Positions 12,801 to 28,600 of a stretch of 64,000 nucleotides of DNA are shown here, in pieces. The stretch's first letter is position 1. Every line of letters begins with the position of its first letter. The notes beneath the pieces were generated by a model, which saw only the letters and a program-made list of their open reading frames with translations, was not told the origin of the DNA and ran no database searches. The translations under genes were made by a program, and so were the position numbers. Origin of the DNA: Petrolisthes cinctipes (lineage: Eukaryota > Arthropoda > Malacostraca > Decapoda > Porcellanidae); the NCBI GenBank assembly GCA_033782935.1, contig JAWQEG010000003.1, positions 2,740,501-2,804,500 of the forward strand, given 5' to 3'.

Positions 12801-15800
12801 ACCCGAAAATTTGATATTTTGGGGTCCCAGAAGTGATCTGTACATGCCTACTTATTGTTAGAATATTTTCAAAATATAGGCCAAAAACATGCTAAAAATC
12901 TATATTTTATGTGCCCAAAGTCGATATCTCAAATTCAGGCCCAAAACACCCGAAAATTCAATATTTTGGGGTCCCAGAAGCGAACTGTACATGCCTACTC
13001 CGTGTTAGAGTATTTTCAAAATACAGGCCCAAAACATACTGAAAATCGATCTTTTAGGTGCCCAAAAGTCGATATCTCAAATTCAGGCCCAAAACACCCG
13101 AAAGTTCGATATTTTGGGGTCCAAGAAGCGAACTGTACATGCCTACTCCGTGTTAGAGTATTTTCAAAATACAGGCCCAAAACATACTGAAAATCGATCT
13201 TTTATGTGCCTAAAAGTCGATATGTGGATGTATCTTCTGTACCCGTTTATATCTCAAATTCTTTCTCAAAACACCCGAAAATTCGAAATTTTGGGGTCCC
13301 AGAAGCGAACTGTACATGCCTACTCCGTGTTAGAGTATTTTCAAAATACAGGCCCAAAACATACTGAAAATCGATCTTTTAGGTGCCCAAAAGTCGATAT
13401 CTCAAATTCAGGCCCAAAACACCCGAAAGTTCGATATTTTGGGGTCCAAAAAGCGAACTGTACATGCCTACTCCGTGTTAGAGTATTTTCAAAATACAGG
13501 CCCAAAACATACTGAAAATCGATCTTTTAGGTGACCAAAGTCAATATATGTATGCATCTTCTGCACCCGTTTATATCTCAAATTCAACATCACAACACCC
13601 GAAAATTCGATATTTTGGGGTCCCAGAAGCGATCTGTACATGCCTACTCATATGCAGGCTCAAAAGAGGCTTAAAATCGGTATTTTAGGTGCCCAAAGTC
13701 AACATGTGTATGCATCTTCTGCACTCGTTTATATCTCAAATTCAACCTCAAAACACCCGAAAATTCGATAATTTTGGGTCCCAGAAGCGATCTGTACATG
13801 TCTAGTCAGTACTAGAATGTTTTCAAAATATAGGTCCAAAACATGCTAAAAATCGATATTTTAAGTGTCCAAAGTCGATATGTGCATTCATCATCTGTAC
13901 CCGTTTATATCTCAAATTCAGGCTCAAAACTCCCGAAAATTCGATATTTTGGGGTCCCAGAAGTGATCTGTACATGCCTACTTAGTGCTAGAATATTTTC
14001 AAAATATATGCCCAAAACATGCTAAAAATCGATATTTTAGGTGCCCAAAGTCGATATCTCAAATTAAGGCCCAAAACACTCGAAAATTCGATATTTTGGG
14101 GTCCCAGAAGCGAACTGTACATGCCTACTCCGTGTTAGAGTATTTTCAAAATATAGGCCCAAAACATACTGAAAATCGATCTTTTAGGTGCCCAAAAGTC
14201 GATATGTGCATGCATCTTCTGTAACCGTTTATATCCCAAATTCAACCTCAAAACACCCGAAAATTCAATATTTTTGGGTCCCAGAAGCGATCTGTACATG
14301 CCTACTCAGTGCTAGAATGTTTTCAAAATATAGGTCCAAAACATGCTAAAAATCGATATTTTAAGTGTCCAAAGTCGATATGTGCATGCATCTTCTGTAC
14401 CCGTTTATATCTCAAATTCAGGCTCAAAACACCCGAAAATTCGATATTTTGGGGTCCCAGAAGTGATCTGTACATGCCTACTCAGTGCTAGAATTTTTTC
14501 AAAATATTGGCTCAAAACATGCTAAAAATCGATATTTTAAGTGTCCAAAGTCGATATGTGCATGCATCATCTGTACCCGTTTATATCTCAAATTCAGGCT
14601 CAAAACACACAAAAATTCGATATTTTGGTGTCCCAGAAGTGATCTGTTCATGCCTACTTAGTGCTAGAATATTTTCAAAATATAGGCCAAAAACATGCTA
14701 AAAATCGATATTTTAGATGCCCTAAAGTCGATATCTCAAATTCAGGCCGAAAACCCCCGAAAATTCGATATTTTTGGATCCCAGAAGCTATCTGTACATG
14801 CCTACTCCGTGTTAGAGTATTTTCAAAATACAGGCCCAAAACATACAGAAAATCGATCTTTTAGGTGCCCAAAAGTCGATATGTGGATGCATCTTCTGTA
14901 CCCGTTTATATCTCAAATTCAGGCTATAAACACCCGAAAATTCGATATTTTGTGGTCCCAGAAGCGATCTGTACATGCCTACTCAGATGCAGGCCCAAAA
15001 CATGCTGAAAATCGATATTTTAGGTGCCCAAAGTCAACATGTGTATGCATCTTCTGCACTCGTTTATATCTCAAATTCAACCTCAAAACACCCGAAAATT
15101 CGATAATTTTGGGTCCCAGAAGCGATCTGTACATGTCTAGTCAGTGCTAGAATGTTTTCAAAATATAGGCTCAAAACATGCTAAAAATCTATATTTTAAG
15201 TGTCCAAAGTCGATATGTGCATGCATCTTCTGTACCCGTTTATATCTCAAATTCAGGCTCAAAACACCAGTAAATTCGATATTTTTAGGTCCCAGAAGCG
15301 ATCTGTACATGCCTACTCCGTGTTAGAGTATTTTCAAAATACAGGCCCAAAACATGCTGAAAATCGATATGTTAGGTGCCCAAAGTCAATATGTGCATGC
15401 ATATTCTGTACCCGTTTATATCTCAAATTCAGGCTCAAAACACCCGAAAATTCGGTATTTTTGGGTCCTAGAAGCGATCTGTACATCCCTACACCAAGTT
15501 AGAATGTTTTCAAGATACAGACCCGAAACATGCTCAAAATCGATATATTAGGTGCCCAAAAGTCAATATGTGCAAGCATCTTCTGTACCCGTTTATATCT
15601 CAAATTCAGGCTTAAAACACCCGAAAATTCGATATTTTGGGGTCCCAGAAGCGATCTGTACATGCCTACTCAGTGCTAGAATGTTTTAAAAATATAGGCT
15701 CAAAACATGCTAAAAATCGATATTTTAAGTGTCCAAAGTCGATATCTCAAATTCAGGCCCAAAACACCCGAAAATTCGATATTTTGGGGTCCCAGAAGCG

Positions 15801-16656
15801 ATCTCTACATGCCTACTCAGTGCTAGAATGTTTTCAAAATATAGGCTCAAAACATGCTAAAAATCGATATTTTAAGTGTCCAAAGTCGATATGTGCATGC
15901 ATCATCTGTTCCCGTTTATATCTCAAATTCAGGCTCAAAACACCCGAAAATTCAAACTTTTTGGGGTCCCAGAAGTGATCTGTACATGCCTACTTAGTGC
16001 TAGAATATTTTCAAAATATATGCCCAAAACATGTTAAAAATCGATATTTTAGGTGCCCAAAGTCGATATCTCAAATTCAGGCCCAAAACACCCGAAAATT
16101 CGATATTTTGGGGTCCCAGAAGCAAACTGTACATGCCTAGTCCGTGTTAGAGTATTTTCAGATTACAGGCCCAAAACATACTGAAAATCGATCTTTTAGG
16201 TGCCCAAAAGTCGATATGTGGATGCATCTTCTGTACCCGTTTATATCTCAAATTCAGGCTCCAAACACCCGAAAATTCGAAATTTGGGGGTCCCAGAAGC
16301 GATCTGTACATCCCTACTCCTAGCTAGAATGTTTTCAAGATACAGACCCAGAACATGCTCAAAATCGATATTTTAGGTGCCCAAAAGTCGATATGTGCCG
16401 ATATCTGCATGCATCTTCTGTACCCGTTTATATCACAAATTCTGGCTCAAAACACCCGAAAATTCGATATTTTGGGTCCTAGAAGCAATCTGTACATCCC
16501 TACTCCTAGTTAGAATGTTTTCAAGATACAGACCCAAAACATGCTCAAAATCGATATTTTAGGTGCCCAAAAGTCGATATGTGTATGCATCTTCTGCACC
16601 CGTTTATATCCCAAATTCAACCTCAAAACTCCCGAAAATTCGATGTTTTTTGGTCC
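9837..16656 (+). repeat. Satellite duplication, offset 4006 bp
   Basis: The stretch 9837-12650 and the stretch 13843-16656 share the same order of monomer variants at a constant 4006-bp offset, with rare single-base differences. A flanking stretch (about 8470-9100 against 12680-13310) matches at a different offset of 4211 bp. The difference shows that whole monomers were gained or lost at the edge. Confidence 0.78.
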
Positions 16657-19600
16657 CAGAAGCGATCTTTACATGCCTACTCAGTGCTAGAATGTTTTCA
16701 AAATATAGGCTCAAAACATGCTAAAAATCGATATTTTAAGTGTCCAAAGTCGATATGTGCATGCATCATCTGTACCCGTTTATATCTCAAATTCAGGCTC
16801 AAAACACCCGAAAATTCGATATTTTGGGGTCCCAGAAGTGATCTATACATGCCTACTTAGTGCTAGAATATTTTCAAAATATAGGCCCAAAACATGCTAA
16901 AAATCGAAATTATAGGTGCCCAAAGTCGATATCTCAAATTCAGGCCCAAAACACCCGAAAATTCGATATTTTGGGGTCCCAGAAGCAAACTGTACATGCC
17001 TACTCCGTGTTAGAGTATTTTCAAATTACAGGCCCAAAACAAGCTGAAAATCGATATTTTAGGTGACCAAAGTCAATATGTGTATGCATCTTCTGCACCC
17101 GTTTATATCCCAAATTCAAGCTCAAAACACCCTAAAATTCGATATTTTAGGGTCCCAGAAGCGATCTGTACATGCCTACTCAGTGCTTGAATGTTTTCAA
17201 AATATAGGCTCAAAACATGCTAAAAATTGATATTTTAAGTTTCAAAAGTCGATATGTTCATGCATCATCTGTACCCGTTTATATCTCATATTCAGGCTCA
17301 AAACACCCGAAAATTCGATATTTTAGGGTCCCAGAAACGAGATGTACATGTCTACTCCTAGTTTGAGTATTTTCAAAATATAGGCCCAAAACATGCTGAA
17401 AATCGATATTTTAGGTTCCCAAAGTCAATATGTGCATGCATCTTCTTTACCCGTTTATATCTCAAATTCAGGCTCAAAACACCCGAAAATTCGGTATTTT
17501 TTGGTCCTAGAAGCGATCTGTACATCCCTACTCCTAGCTACAATGTTTTCAAGATACAGACCCAAAACATGCTCAAAATCGATATTTTAGGTGCCCAAAA
17601 GTCGATATGTACCGATATCTGCATTCATCTTCTGTACCCGTTTATATCTCAAATTCAGGCTCAAAACAGCCGAAAATTCGATATTTTGCGGTCCCAGAAG
17701 CGATCTATACATGCCTACTTAGTGCTAGAATATTTTCAAAATATAGGCCCAAAACATGCTAAAAATCGATATTTTAGGTGCCCAAAGTCGATATCTCAAA
17801 TTCAGGCCCAAAACACCCGAAAATTCGATATTTTGGGGTCCCAGTAGCGAACTGTACATGCCTACTCCGTGTTAGAGTATTTTCAATATACAGTCCCCAA
17901 ACATACTGAAAATCGATCTTTTATGTGCCCAAAAGTCGATATGTGGATGTATCTTCTGTACCCGTTTATATCTCAAATTCTTTCTCAAAACACCCGAAAA
18001 TTCGAAATTTTGGGGTCCCAGAAGCGAACTGTACATGCCTACTCCGTGTTAGAGTATTTTCAAAATACAGGCCCAAAACATACTGAAAATCGATCTTTTA
18101 GGTGCCCAAAAGTCGATATCTCAAATTCAGGCCCAAAACACCCGAAAGTTCGATATTTTGGGGTCCAAGAAGCGAACTGTACATGCCTACTCCGTGTTAG
18201 AGTATTTTCAAAATACAGGCCCAAAACATACTGAAAATCGATCTTTTAGGTGACCAAAGTCAATATATGTATGCATCTTCTGCACCCGTTTATATCTCAA
18301 ATTCAACCTCAAAACACCCGAAAATTCGATATTTTGGGGTCCCAGAAGCGATCTGTACATGCCTACTCAGTGCTAGAATTTTTTCAAAATATTGGCTCAA
18401 AACATGCTAAAAATCGATATTTTAAGTGTCCAAAGTCGATATGTGCATGCATCATCTGTACCCGTTTATATCTCAAATTCAGGCTCAAAACACACAAAAA
18501 TTCGATATTTTGGTGTCCCAGAAGTGATCTGTTCATGCCTACTTAGTGCTAGAATATTTTCAAAATATAGGACAAAAACATGCTAAAAATCGATATTTTA
18601 GATGCCCTAAAGTCGATATCTCAAATTCAGGCCGAAAACCCCCGAAAATTCGATATTTTTGGATCCCAGAAGCTATCTGTACATGCCTACTCCGTGTTAG
18701 AGTATTTTCAAAATACAGGCCCAAAACATACAGAAAATCGATCTTTTAGGTGCCCAAAAGTCGATATGTGGATGCATCTTCTGTACCCGTTTATATCTCA
18801 AATTCAGGCTATAAACACCCGAAAATTCGATATTTTGTGGTCCCAGAAGCGATCTGTACATGCCTACTCAGATGCAGGCCCAAAACATGCTGAAAATCGA
18901 TATTTTAGGTGCCCAAAGTCAACATGTGTATGCATCTTCTGCACTCGTTTATATCTCAAATTCAACCTCAAAACACCCGAAAATTCGATAATTTTGGGTC
19001 CCAGAAGCGATCTGTACATGTCTAGTCAGTGCTAGAATGTTTTCAAAATATAGGCTCAAAACATGCTAAAAATCGAGATTTTAAGTGTCCAAAGTCGATA
19101 TGTGCATGCATCTTCTGTACCCGTTTATATCTCAAATTCAGGCTCAAAACACCAGTAAATTCGATATTTTTAGGTCCCAGAAGCGATCTGTACATGCCTA
19201 CTCCGTGTTAGAGTATTTTCAAAATACAGGCCCAAAACATGCTGAAAATCGATATGTTAGGTGCCCAAAGTCAATATGTGCATGCATCTTCTGTACCCGT
19301 TTATATCTCAAATTCAGGCTCAAAACACCCGAAAATTCGGTATTTTTGGGTCCTAGAAGCGATCTGTACATCCCTACACCAAGTTAGAATGTTTTCAAGA
19401 TACAGACCCGAAACATGCTCAAAATCGATATATTAGGTGCCCAAAAGTCAATATGTGCAAGCATCTTCTGTACCCGTTTATATCTCAAATTCAGGCTTAA
19501 AACACCCGAAAATTCGATATTTTGGGGTCCCAGAAGCGATCTGTACATGCCTACTCAGTGCTAGAATGTTTTAAAAATATAGGCTCAAAACATGCTAAAA

Positions 19601-22600
19601 ATCGATATTTTAAGTGTCCAAAGTCGATATCTCAAATTCAGGCCCAAAACACCCGAAAATTCGATATTTTGGGGTCCCAGAAGCGATCTCTACATGCCTA
19701 CTCAGTGCTAGAATGTTTTCAAAATATAGGCTCAAAACATGCTAAAAATCGATATTTTAAGTGTCCAAAGTCGATATGTGCATGCATCATCTGTTCCCGT
19801 TTATATCTCAAATTCAGGCTCAAAACACCCGAAAATTCAAACTTTTTGGGGTCCCAGAAGTGATCTGTACATGCCTACTTAGTGCTAGAATATTTTCAAA
19901 ATATATGCCCAAAACATGTTAAAAATCGATATTATAGGTGCCCAAAGTCGATATCTCAAATTCAGGCCCAAAACACCCGAAAATTCGATATTTTGGGGTC
20001 CCAGAAGCAAACTGTACATGCCTAGTCCGTGTTAGAGTATTTTCAGATTACAGGCCCAAAACATACTGAAAATCGATCTTTTAGGTGCCCAAAAGTCGAT
20101 ATGTGGATGCATCTTCTGTACCCGTTTATATCTCAAATTCAGGCTCCAAACACCCGAAAATTCGAAATTTGGGGGTCCCAGAAGCGATCTGTACATCCCT
20201 ACTCCTAGCTAGAATGTTTTCAAGATACAGACCCAGAACATGCTCAAAATCGATATTTTAGGTGCCCAAAAGTCGATATGTGCCGATATCTGCATGCATC
20301 TTCTGTACCCGTTTATATCACAAATTCAGGCTCAAAACACCCGAAAATTCGATATTTTGGGTCCTAGAAGCAATCTGTACATCCCTACTCCTAGTTAGAA
20401 TGTTTTCAAGATACAGACCCAAAACATGCTCAAAATCGATATTTTAGGTGCCCAAAAGTCGATATGTGTATGCATCTTCTGCACCCGTTTATATCCCAAA
20501 TTCAACCTCAAAACTCCCGAAAATTCGATGTTTTTTGGTCCCAGAAGCGATCTTTACATGCCTACTCAGTGCTAGAATGTTTTCAAAATATAGGCTCAAA
20601 ACATGCTAAAAATCGATATTTTAAGTGTCCAAAGTCGATATGTGCATGCATCATCTGTACCCGTTTATATCTCAAATTCAGGCTCAAAACACCCGAAAAT
20701 TCGATATTTTGGGGTCCCAGAAGTGATCTATACATGCCTACTTAGTGCTAGAATATTTTCAAAATATAGGCCCAAAACATGCTAAAAATCGAAATTATAG
20801 GTGCCCAAAGTCGATATCTCAAATTCAGGCCCAAAACACCCGAAAATTCGATATTTTTGGGTCCCAAAAGCAAACTGTACATGCCTACTCCGTGTTAGAG
20901 TATTTTCAAATTACAGGCCCAAAACAAGCTGAAAATCGATATTTTAGGTGACCAAAGTCAATATGTGTATGCATCTTCTGCACCCGTTTATATCCCAAAT
21001 TCAAGCTCAAAACACCCTAAAATTCGATATTTTAGGGTCCCAGAAGCGATCTGTACATGCCTACTCAGTGCTTGAATGTTTTCAAAATATAGGCTCAAAA
21101 CATGCTAAAAATTGATATTTTAAGTTTCAAAAGTCGATATGTTCATGCATCATCTGTACCCGTTTATATCTCATATTCAAGCTCAAAACACCCGAAAATT
21201 CGATATTTTAGGGTCCCAGAAACGATCTGTACATGTCTACTCCTAGTTTGAGTATTTTCAAAATATAGGCCCAAAACATGCTGAAAATCGATATTTTAGG
21301 TTCCCAAAGTCAATATGTGCATGCATCTTCTTTACCCGTTTATATCTCAAATTCAGGCTCAAAACACCCGAAAATTCGGTATTTTTTGGTCCTAGAAGCG
21401 ATCTGTACATCCCTACTCCTAGCTACAATGTTTTCAAGATACAGACCCAAAACATGCTCAAAATCGATATTTTAGGTGCCCAAAAGTCGATATGTACCGA
21501 TATCTGCATTCATCTTCTGTACCCGTTTATATCTCAAATTCAGGCTCAAAACAGCCGAAAATTCGATATTTTGCGGTCCCAGAAGCGATCTATACATGCC
21601 TACTTAGTGCTAGAATATTTTCAAAATATAGGCCCAAAACATGCTAAAAATCGATATTTTAGGTGCCCAAAGTCGATATCTCAAATTCAGGCCCAAAACA
21701 CCCGAAAATTCGATATTTTGGGGTCCCAGTAGCGAACTGTACATGCCTACTCCGTGTTAGAGTATTTTCAATATACAGTCCCCAAACATACTGAAAATCG
21801 ATCTTTTATGTGCCCAAAAGTCGATATGTGGATGTATCTTCTGTACCCGTTTATATCTCAAATTCTTTCTCAAAACACCCGAAAATTCGAAATTTTGGGG
21901 TCCCAGAAGCGAACTGTACATGCCTACTCCGTGTTAGAGTATTTTCAAAATACAGGCCCAAAACATACTGAAAATCGATCTTTTAGGTGCCCAAAAGTCG
22001 ATATCTCAAATTCAGGCCCAAAACACCCGAAAGTTCGATATTTTGGGGTCCAAGAAGCGAACTGTACATGCCTACTCCGTGTTAGAGTATTTTCAAAATA
22101 CAGGCCCAAAACATACTGAAAATCGATCTTTTAGGTGACCAAAGTCAATATATGTATGCATCTTCTGCACCCGTTTATATCTCAAATTCAACCTCAAAAC
22201 ACCCGAAAATTCGATATTTTGGGGTCCCAGAAGCGATCTGTACATGCCTACTCAGTGCTAGAATTTTTTCAAAATATTGGCTCAAAACATGCTAAAAATC
22301 GATATTTTAAGTGTCCAAAGTCGATATGTGCATGCATCATCTGTACCCGTTTATATCTCAAATTCAGGCTCAAAACACACAAAAATTCGATATTTTGGTG
22401 TCCCAGAAGTGATCTGTTCATGCCTACTTAGTGCTAGAATATTTTCAAAATATAGGACAAAAACATGCTAAAAATCGATATTTTAGATGCCCTAAAGTCG
22501 ATATCTCAAATTCAGGCCGAAAACCCCCGAAAATTCGATATTTTTGGATCCCAGAAGCTATCTGTACATGCCTACTCCGTGTTAGAGTATTTTCAAAATA

Positions 22601-25600
22601 CAGGCCCAAAACATACAGAAAATCGATCTTTTAGGTGCCCAAAAGTCGATATGTGGATGCATCTTCTGTACCCGTTTATATCTCAAATTCAGGCTATAAA
22701 CACCCGAAAATTCGATATTTTGTGGTCCCAGAAGCGATCTGTACATGCCTACTCAGATGCAGGCCCAAAACATGCTGAAAATCGATATTTTAGGTGCCCA
22801 AAGTCAACATGTGTATGCATCTTCTGCACTCGTTTATATCTCAAATTCAACCTCAAAACACCCGAAAATTCGATAATTTTGGGTCCCAGAAGCGATCTGT
22901 ACATGTCTAGTCAGTGCTAGAATGTTTTCAAAATATAGGCTCAAAACATGCTAAAAATCTATATTTTAAGTGTCCAAAGTCGATATGTGCATGCATCTTC
23001 TGTACCCGTTTATATCTCAAATTCAGGCTCAAAACACCAGTAAATTCGATATTTTTAGGTCCCAGAAGCGATCTGTACATGCCTACTCCTAGTTAGAGTA
23101 TTTTCAAAATACAGGCCCAAAACATGCTGAAAATCGATATGTTAGGTGCCCAAAGTCAATATGTGCATGCATCTTCTGTACCCGTTTATATCTCAAATTC
23201 AGGCTCAAAACACCCGAAAATTCGGTATTTTTGGGTCCTAGAAGCGATCTGTACATCCCTACACCAAGTTAGAATGTTTTCAAGATACAGACCCGAAACA
23301 TGCTCAAAATCGATATATTAGGTGCCCAAAAGTCAATATGTGCAAGCATCTTCTGTACCCGTTTATATCTCAAATTCAGGCTTAAAACACCCGAAAATTC
23401 GATATTTTGGGGTCCCAGAAGCGATCTGTACATGCCTACTCAGTGCTAGAATGTTTTAAAAATATAGGCTCAAAACATGCTAAAAATCGATATTTTAAGT
23501 GTCCAAAGTCGATATCTCAAATTCAGGCCCAAAACACCCGAAAATTCGATATTTTGGGGTCCCAGAAGCGATCTCTACATGCCTACTCAGTGCTAGAATG
23601 TTTTCAAAATATAGGCTCAAAACATGCTAAAAATCGATATTTTAAGTGTCCAAAGTCGATATTTGCATGCATCATCTGTTCCCGTTTATATCTCAAATTC
23701 AGGCTCAAAACACCCGAAAATTCAAACTTTTTGGGGTCCCAGAAGTGATCTGTACATGCCTACTTAGTGCTAGAATATTTTCAAAATATATGCCCAAAAC
23801 ATGTTAAAAATCGATATTTTAGGTGCCCAAAGTCGATATCTCAAATTCAGGCCCAAAACACCCGAAAATTCGATATTTTGGGGTCCCAGAAGCAAACTGT
23901 ACATGCCTAGTCCGTGTTAGAGTATTTTCAGATTACAGGCCCAAAACATACTGAAAATCGATCTTTTAGGTGCCCAAAAGTCGATATGTGGATGCATCTT
24001 CTGTACCCGTTTATATCTCAAATTCAGGCTCCAAACACCCGAAAATTCGAAATTTTGGGGTCCCAGAAGCGATCTGTACATCCCTACTCCTAGCTAGAAT
24101 GTTTTCAAGATACAGACCCAGAACATGCTCAAAATCGATATTTTAGGTGCCCAAAAGTCGATATGTGCCGATATCTGCATGCATCTTCTGCACCCGTTTA
24201 TATCACAAATTCAGGCTCAAAACACCCGAAAATTCGATATTTTGGGTCCTAGAAGCAATCTGTACATCCCTACTCCTAGTTAGAATGTTTTCAAGATACA
24301 GACCCAAAACATGCTCAAAATCGATATTTTAGGTGCCCAAAAGTCGATATGTGTATGCATCTTCTGCACCCGTTTATATCCCAAATTCAACCTCAAAACT
24401 CCCGAAAATTCGATGGTTTTTGGTCCCAGAAGCGATCTTTACATGCCTACTCAGTGCTAGAATGTTTTCAAAATATAGGCTCAAAACATGCTAAAAATCG
24501 ATATTTTAAGTGTCCAAAGTCGATATGTGCATGCATCTTCTGTACCCGTTTATATCTCAAATTCAGGCTCAAAACACCCGAAAATTCGATATTTTTGGGT
24601 CCCAGAAGCGAACTGTACATGCCTACTCCGTGTTAGAGTATTTTCAAAATACAGGCCCAAAACATACTGAAAATCGATCTTTTAGGTGCCCAAAAGTCGA
24701 TATGTGCTTGCATCTTCTGTACCCGTTTATATCTCAAATTTAGGGTCCAAACACCCGAAAATTCGATATTTTGGGGTCCCAGAAGCGATCTGTACATGCC
24801 TACTCAGTGCTAGAATGTTTTCAAAATATAGGCTCAAAACATGCTAAAAAATAGATAATTTAAGTGTCCAAAGTCGATATGTGCATTCATCATCTGTACC
24901 CGTTTATATCTCAAATTCAGGCTCAAAACACCCGAAAATTTGATATTTTGGGGTCCCAGAAGTGATCTGTACATGCCTACTTATTGTTAGAATATTTTCA
25001 AAATATAGGCCAAAAACATGCTAAAAATCTATATTTTATGTGCCCAAAGTCGATATCTCAAATTCAGGCCCAAAACACCCGAAAATTCAATATTTTGGGG
25101 TCCCAGAAGCGAACTGTACATGCCTACTCCGTGTTAGAGTATTTTCAAAATACAGGCCCAAAACATACTGAAAATCGATCTTTTTGGTGCCCAAAAGTCG
25201 ATATCTCAAATTCAGGCCCAAAACACCCGAAAGTTCGATATTTTGGGGTCCAAGAAGCGAACTGTACATGCCTACTCCGTGTTAGAGTATTTTCAAAATA
25301 CAGGCCCAAAACATACTGAAAATCGATCTTTTATGTGCCTAAAAGTCGATATGTGGATGTATCTTCTGTACCCGTTTATATCTCAAATTCTTTCTCAAAA
25401 CACCCGAAAATTCGAAATTTTGGGGTCCCAGAAGCGAACTGTACATGCCTACTCCGTGTTAGAGTATTTTCAAAATACAGGCCCAAAACATACTGAAAAT
25501 CGATCTTTTAGGTGCCCAAAAGTCGATATCTCAAATTCAGGCCCAAAACACCCGAAAGTTCGATATTTTGGGGTCCAAAAAGCGAACTGTACATGCCTAC

Positions 25601-28600
25601 TCCGTGTTAGAGTATTTTCAAAATACAGGCCCAAAACATACTGAAAATCGATCTTTTAGGTGACCAAAGTCAATATATGTATGCATCTTCTGCACCCGTT
25701 TATATCTCAAATTCAACATCACAACACCCGAAAATTCGATATTTTGGGGTCCCAGAAGCGATCTGTACATGCCTACTCATATGCAGGCTCAAAAGAGGCT
25801 GAAAATCGGTATTTTAGGTGCCCAAAGTCAACATGTGTATGCATCTTCTGCACTCGTTTATATCTCAAATTCAACCTCAAAACACCCGAAAATTCGATAA
25901 TTTTGGGTCCCAGAAGCGATCTGTACATGTCTAGTCAGTACTAGAATGTTTTCAAAATATAGGTCCAAAACATGCTAAAAATCGATATTTTAAGTGTCCA
26001 AAGTCGATATGTGCATTCATCATCTGTACCCGTTTATATCTCAAATTCAGGCTCAAAACTCCCGAAAATTCGATATTTTGGGGTCCCAGAAGTGATCTGT
26101 ACATGCCTACTTAGTGCTAGAATATTTTCAAAATATATGCCCAAAACATGCTAAAAATCGATATTTTAGGTGCCCAAAGTCGATATCTCAAATTAAGGCC
26201 CAAAACACTCGAAAATTCGATATTTTGGGGTCCCAGAAGCGAACTGTACATGCCTACTCCGTGTTAGAGTATTTTCAAAATATAGGCCCAAAACATACTG
26301 AAAATCGATCTTTTAGGTGCCCAAAAGTCGATATGTGCATGCATCTTCTGTAACCGTTTATATCCCAAATTCAACCTCAAAACACCCGAAAATTCAATAT
26401 TTTTGGGTCCCAGAAGCGATCTGTACATGCCTACTCAGTGCTAGAATGTTTTCAAAATATAGGTCCAAAACATGCTAAAAATCGATATTTTAAGTGTCCA
26501 AAGTCGATATGTGCATGCATCTTCTGTACCCGTTTATATCTCAAATTCAGGCTCAAAACACCCGAAAATTCGATATTTTGGGGTCCCAGAAGTGATCTGT
26601 ACATGCCTACTCAGTGCTAGAATTTTTTCAAAATATTGGCTCAAAACATGCTAAAAATCGATATTTTAAGTGTCCAAAGTCGATATGTGCATGCATCATC
26701 TGTACCCGTTTATATCTCAAATTCAGGCTCAAAACACACAAAAATTCGATATTTTGGTGTCCCAGAAGTGATCTGTTCATGCCTACTTAGTGCTAGAATA
26801 TTTTCAAAATATAGGCCAAAAACATGCTAAAAATCGATATTTTAGATGCCCTAAAGTCGATATCTCAAATTCAGGCCGAAAACCCCCGAAAATTCGATAT
26901 TTTTGGATCCCAGAAGCTATCTGTACATGCCTACTCCGTGTTAGAGTATTTTCAAAATACAGGCCCAAAACATACAGAAAATCGATCTTTTAGGTGCCCA
27001 AAAGTCGATATGTGGATGCATCTTCTGTACCCGTTTATATCTCAAATTCAGGCTATAAACACCCGAAAATTCGATATTTTGTGGTCCCAGAAGCGATCTG
27101 TACATGCCTACTCAGATGCAGGCCCAAAACATGCTGAAAATCGATATTTTAGGTGCCCAAAGTCAACATGTGTATGCATCTTCTGCACTCGTTTATATCT
27201 CAAATTCAACCTCAAAACACCCGAAAATTCGATAATTTTGGGTCCCAGAAGCGATCTGTACATGTCTAGTCAGTGCTAGAATGTTTTCAAAATATAGGCT
27301 CAAAACATGCTAAAAATCTATATTTTAAGTGTCCAAAGTCGATATGTGCATGCATCTTCTGTACCCGTTTATATCTCAAATTCAGGCTCAAAACACCAGT
27401 AAATTCGATATTTTTAGGTCCCAGAAGCGATCTGTACATGCCTACTCCGTGTTAGAGTATTTTCAAAATACAGGCCCAAAACATGCTGAAAATCGATATG
27501 TTAGGTGCCCAAAGTCAATATGTGCATGCATCTTCTGTACCCGTTTATATCTCAAATTCAGGCTCAAAACACCCGAAAATTCGGTATTTTTGGGTCCTAG
27601 AAGCGATCTGTACATCCCTACACCAAGTTAGAATGTTTTCAAGATACAGACCCGAAACATGCTCAAAATCGATATATTAGGTGCCCAAAAGTCAATATGT
27701 GCAAGCATCTTCTGTACCCGTTTATATCTCAAATTCAGGCTTAAAACACCCGAAAATTCGATATTTTGGGGTCCCAGAAGCGATCTGTACATGCCTACTC
27801 AGTGCTAGAATGTTTTAAAAATATAGGCTCAAAACATGCTAAAAATCGATATTTTAAGTGTCCAAAGTCGATATCTCAAATTCAGGCCCAAAACACCCGA
27901 AAATTCGATATTTTGGGGTCCCAGAAGCGATCTCTACATGCCTACTCAGTGCTAGAATGTTTTCAAAATATAGGCTCAAAACATGCTAAAAATCGATATT
28001 TTAAGTGTCCAAAGTCGATATGTGCATGCATCATCTGTTCCCGTTTATATCTCAAATTCAGGCTCAAAACACCCGAAAATTCAAACTTTTTGGGGTCCCA
28101 GAAGTGATCTGTACATGCCTACTTAGTGCTAGAATATTTTCAAAATATATGCCCAAAACATGTTAAAAATCGATATTTTAGGTGCCCAAAGTCGATATCT
28201 CAAATTCAGGCCCAAAACACCCGAAAATTCGATATTTTGGGGTCCCAGAAGCAAACTGTACATGCCTAGTCCGTGTTAGAGTATTTTCAGATTACAGGCC
28301 CAAAACATACTGAAAATCGATCTTTTAGGTGCCCAAAAGTCGATATGTGGATGCATCTTCTGTACCCGTTTATATCTCAAATTCAGGCTCCAAACACCCG
28401 AAAATTCGAAATTTTGGGGTCCCAGAAGCGATCTGTACATCCCTACTCCTAGCTAGAATGTTTTCAAGATACAGACCCAGAACATGCTCAAAATCGATAT
28501 TTTAGGTGCCCAAAAGTCGATATGTGCCGATATCTGCATGCATCTTCTGTACCCGTTTATATCACAAATTCAGGCTCAAAACACCCGAAAATTCGATATT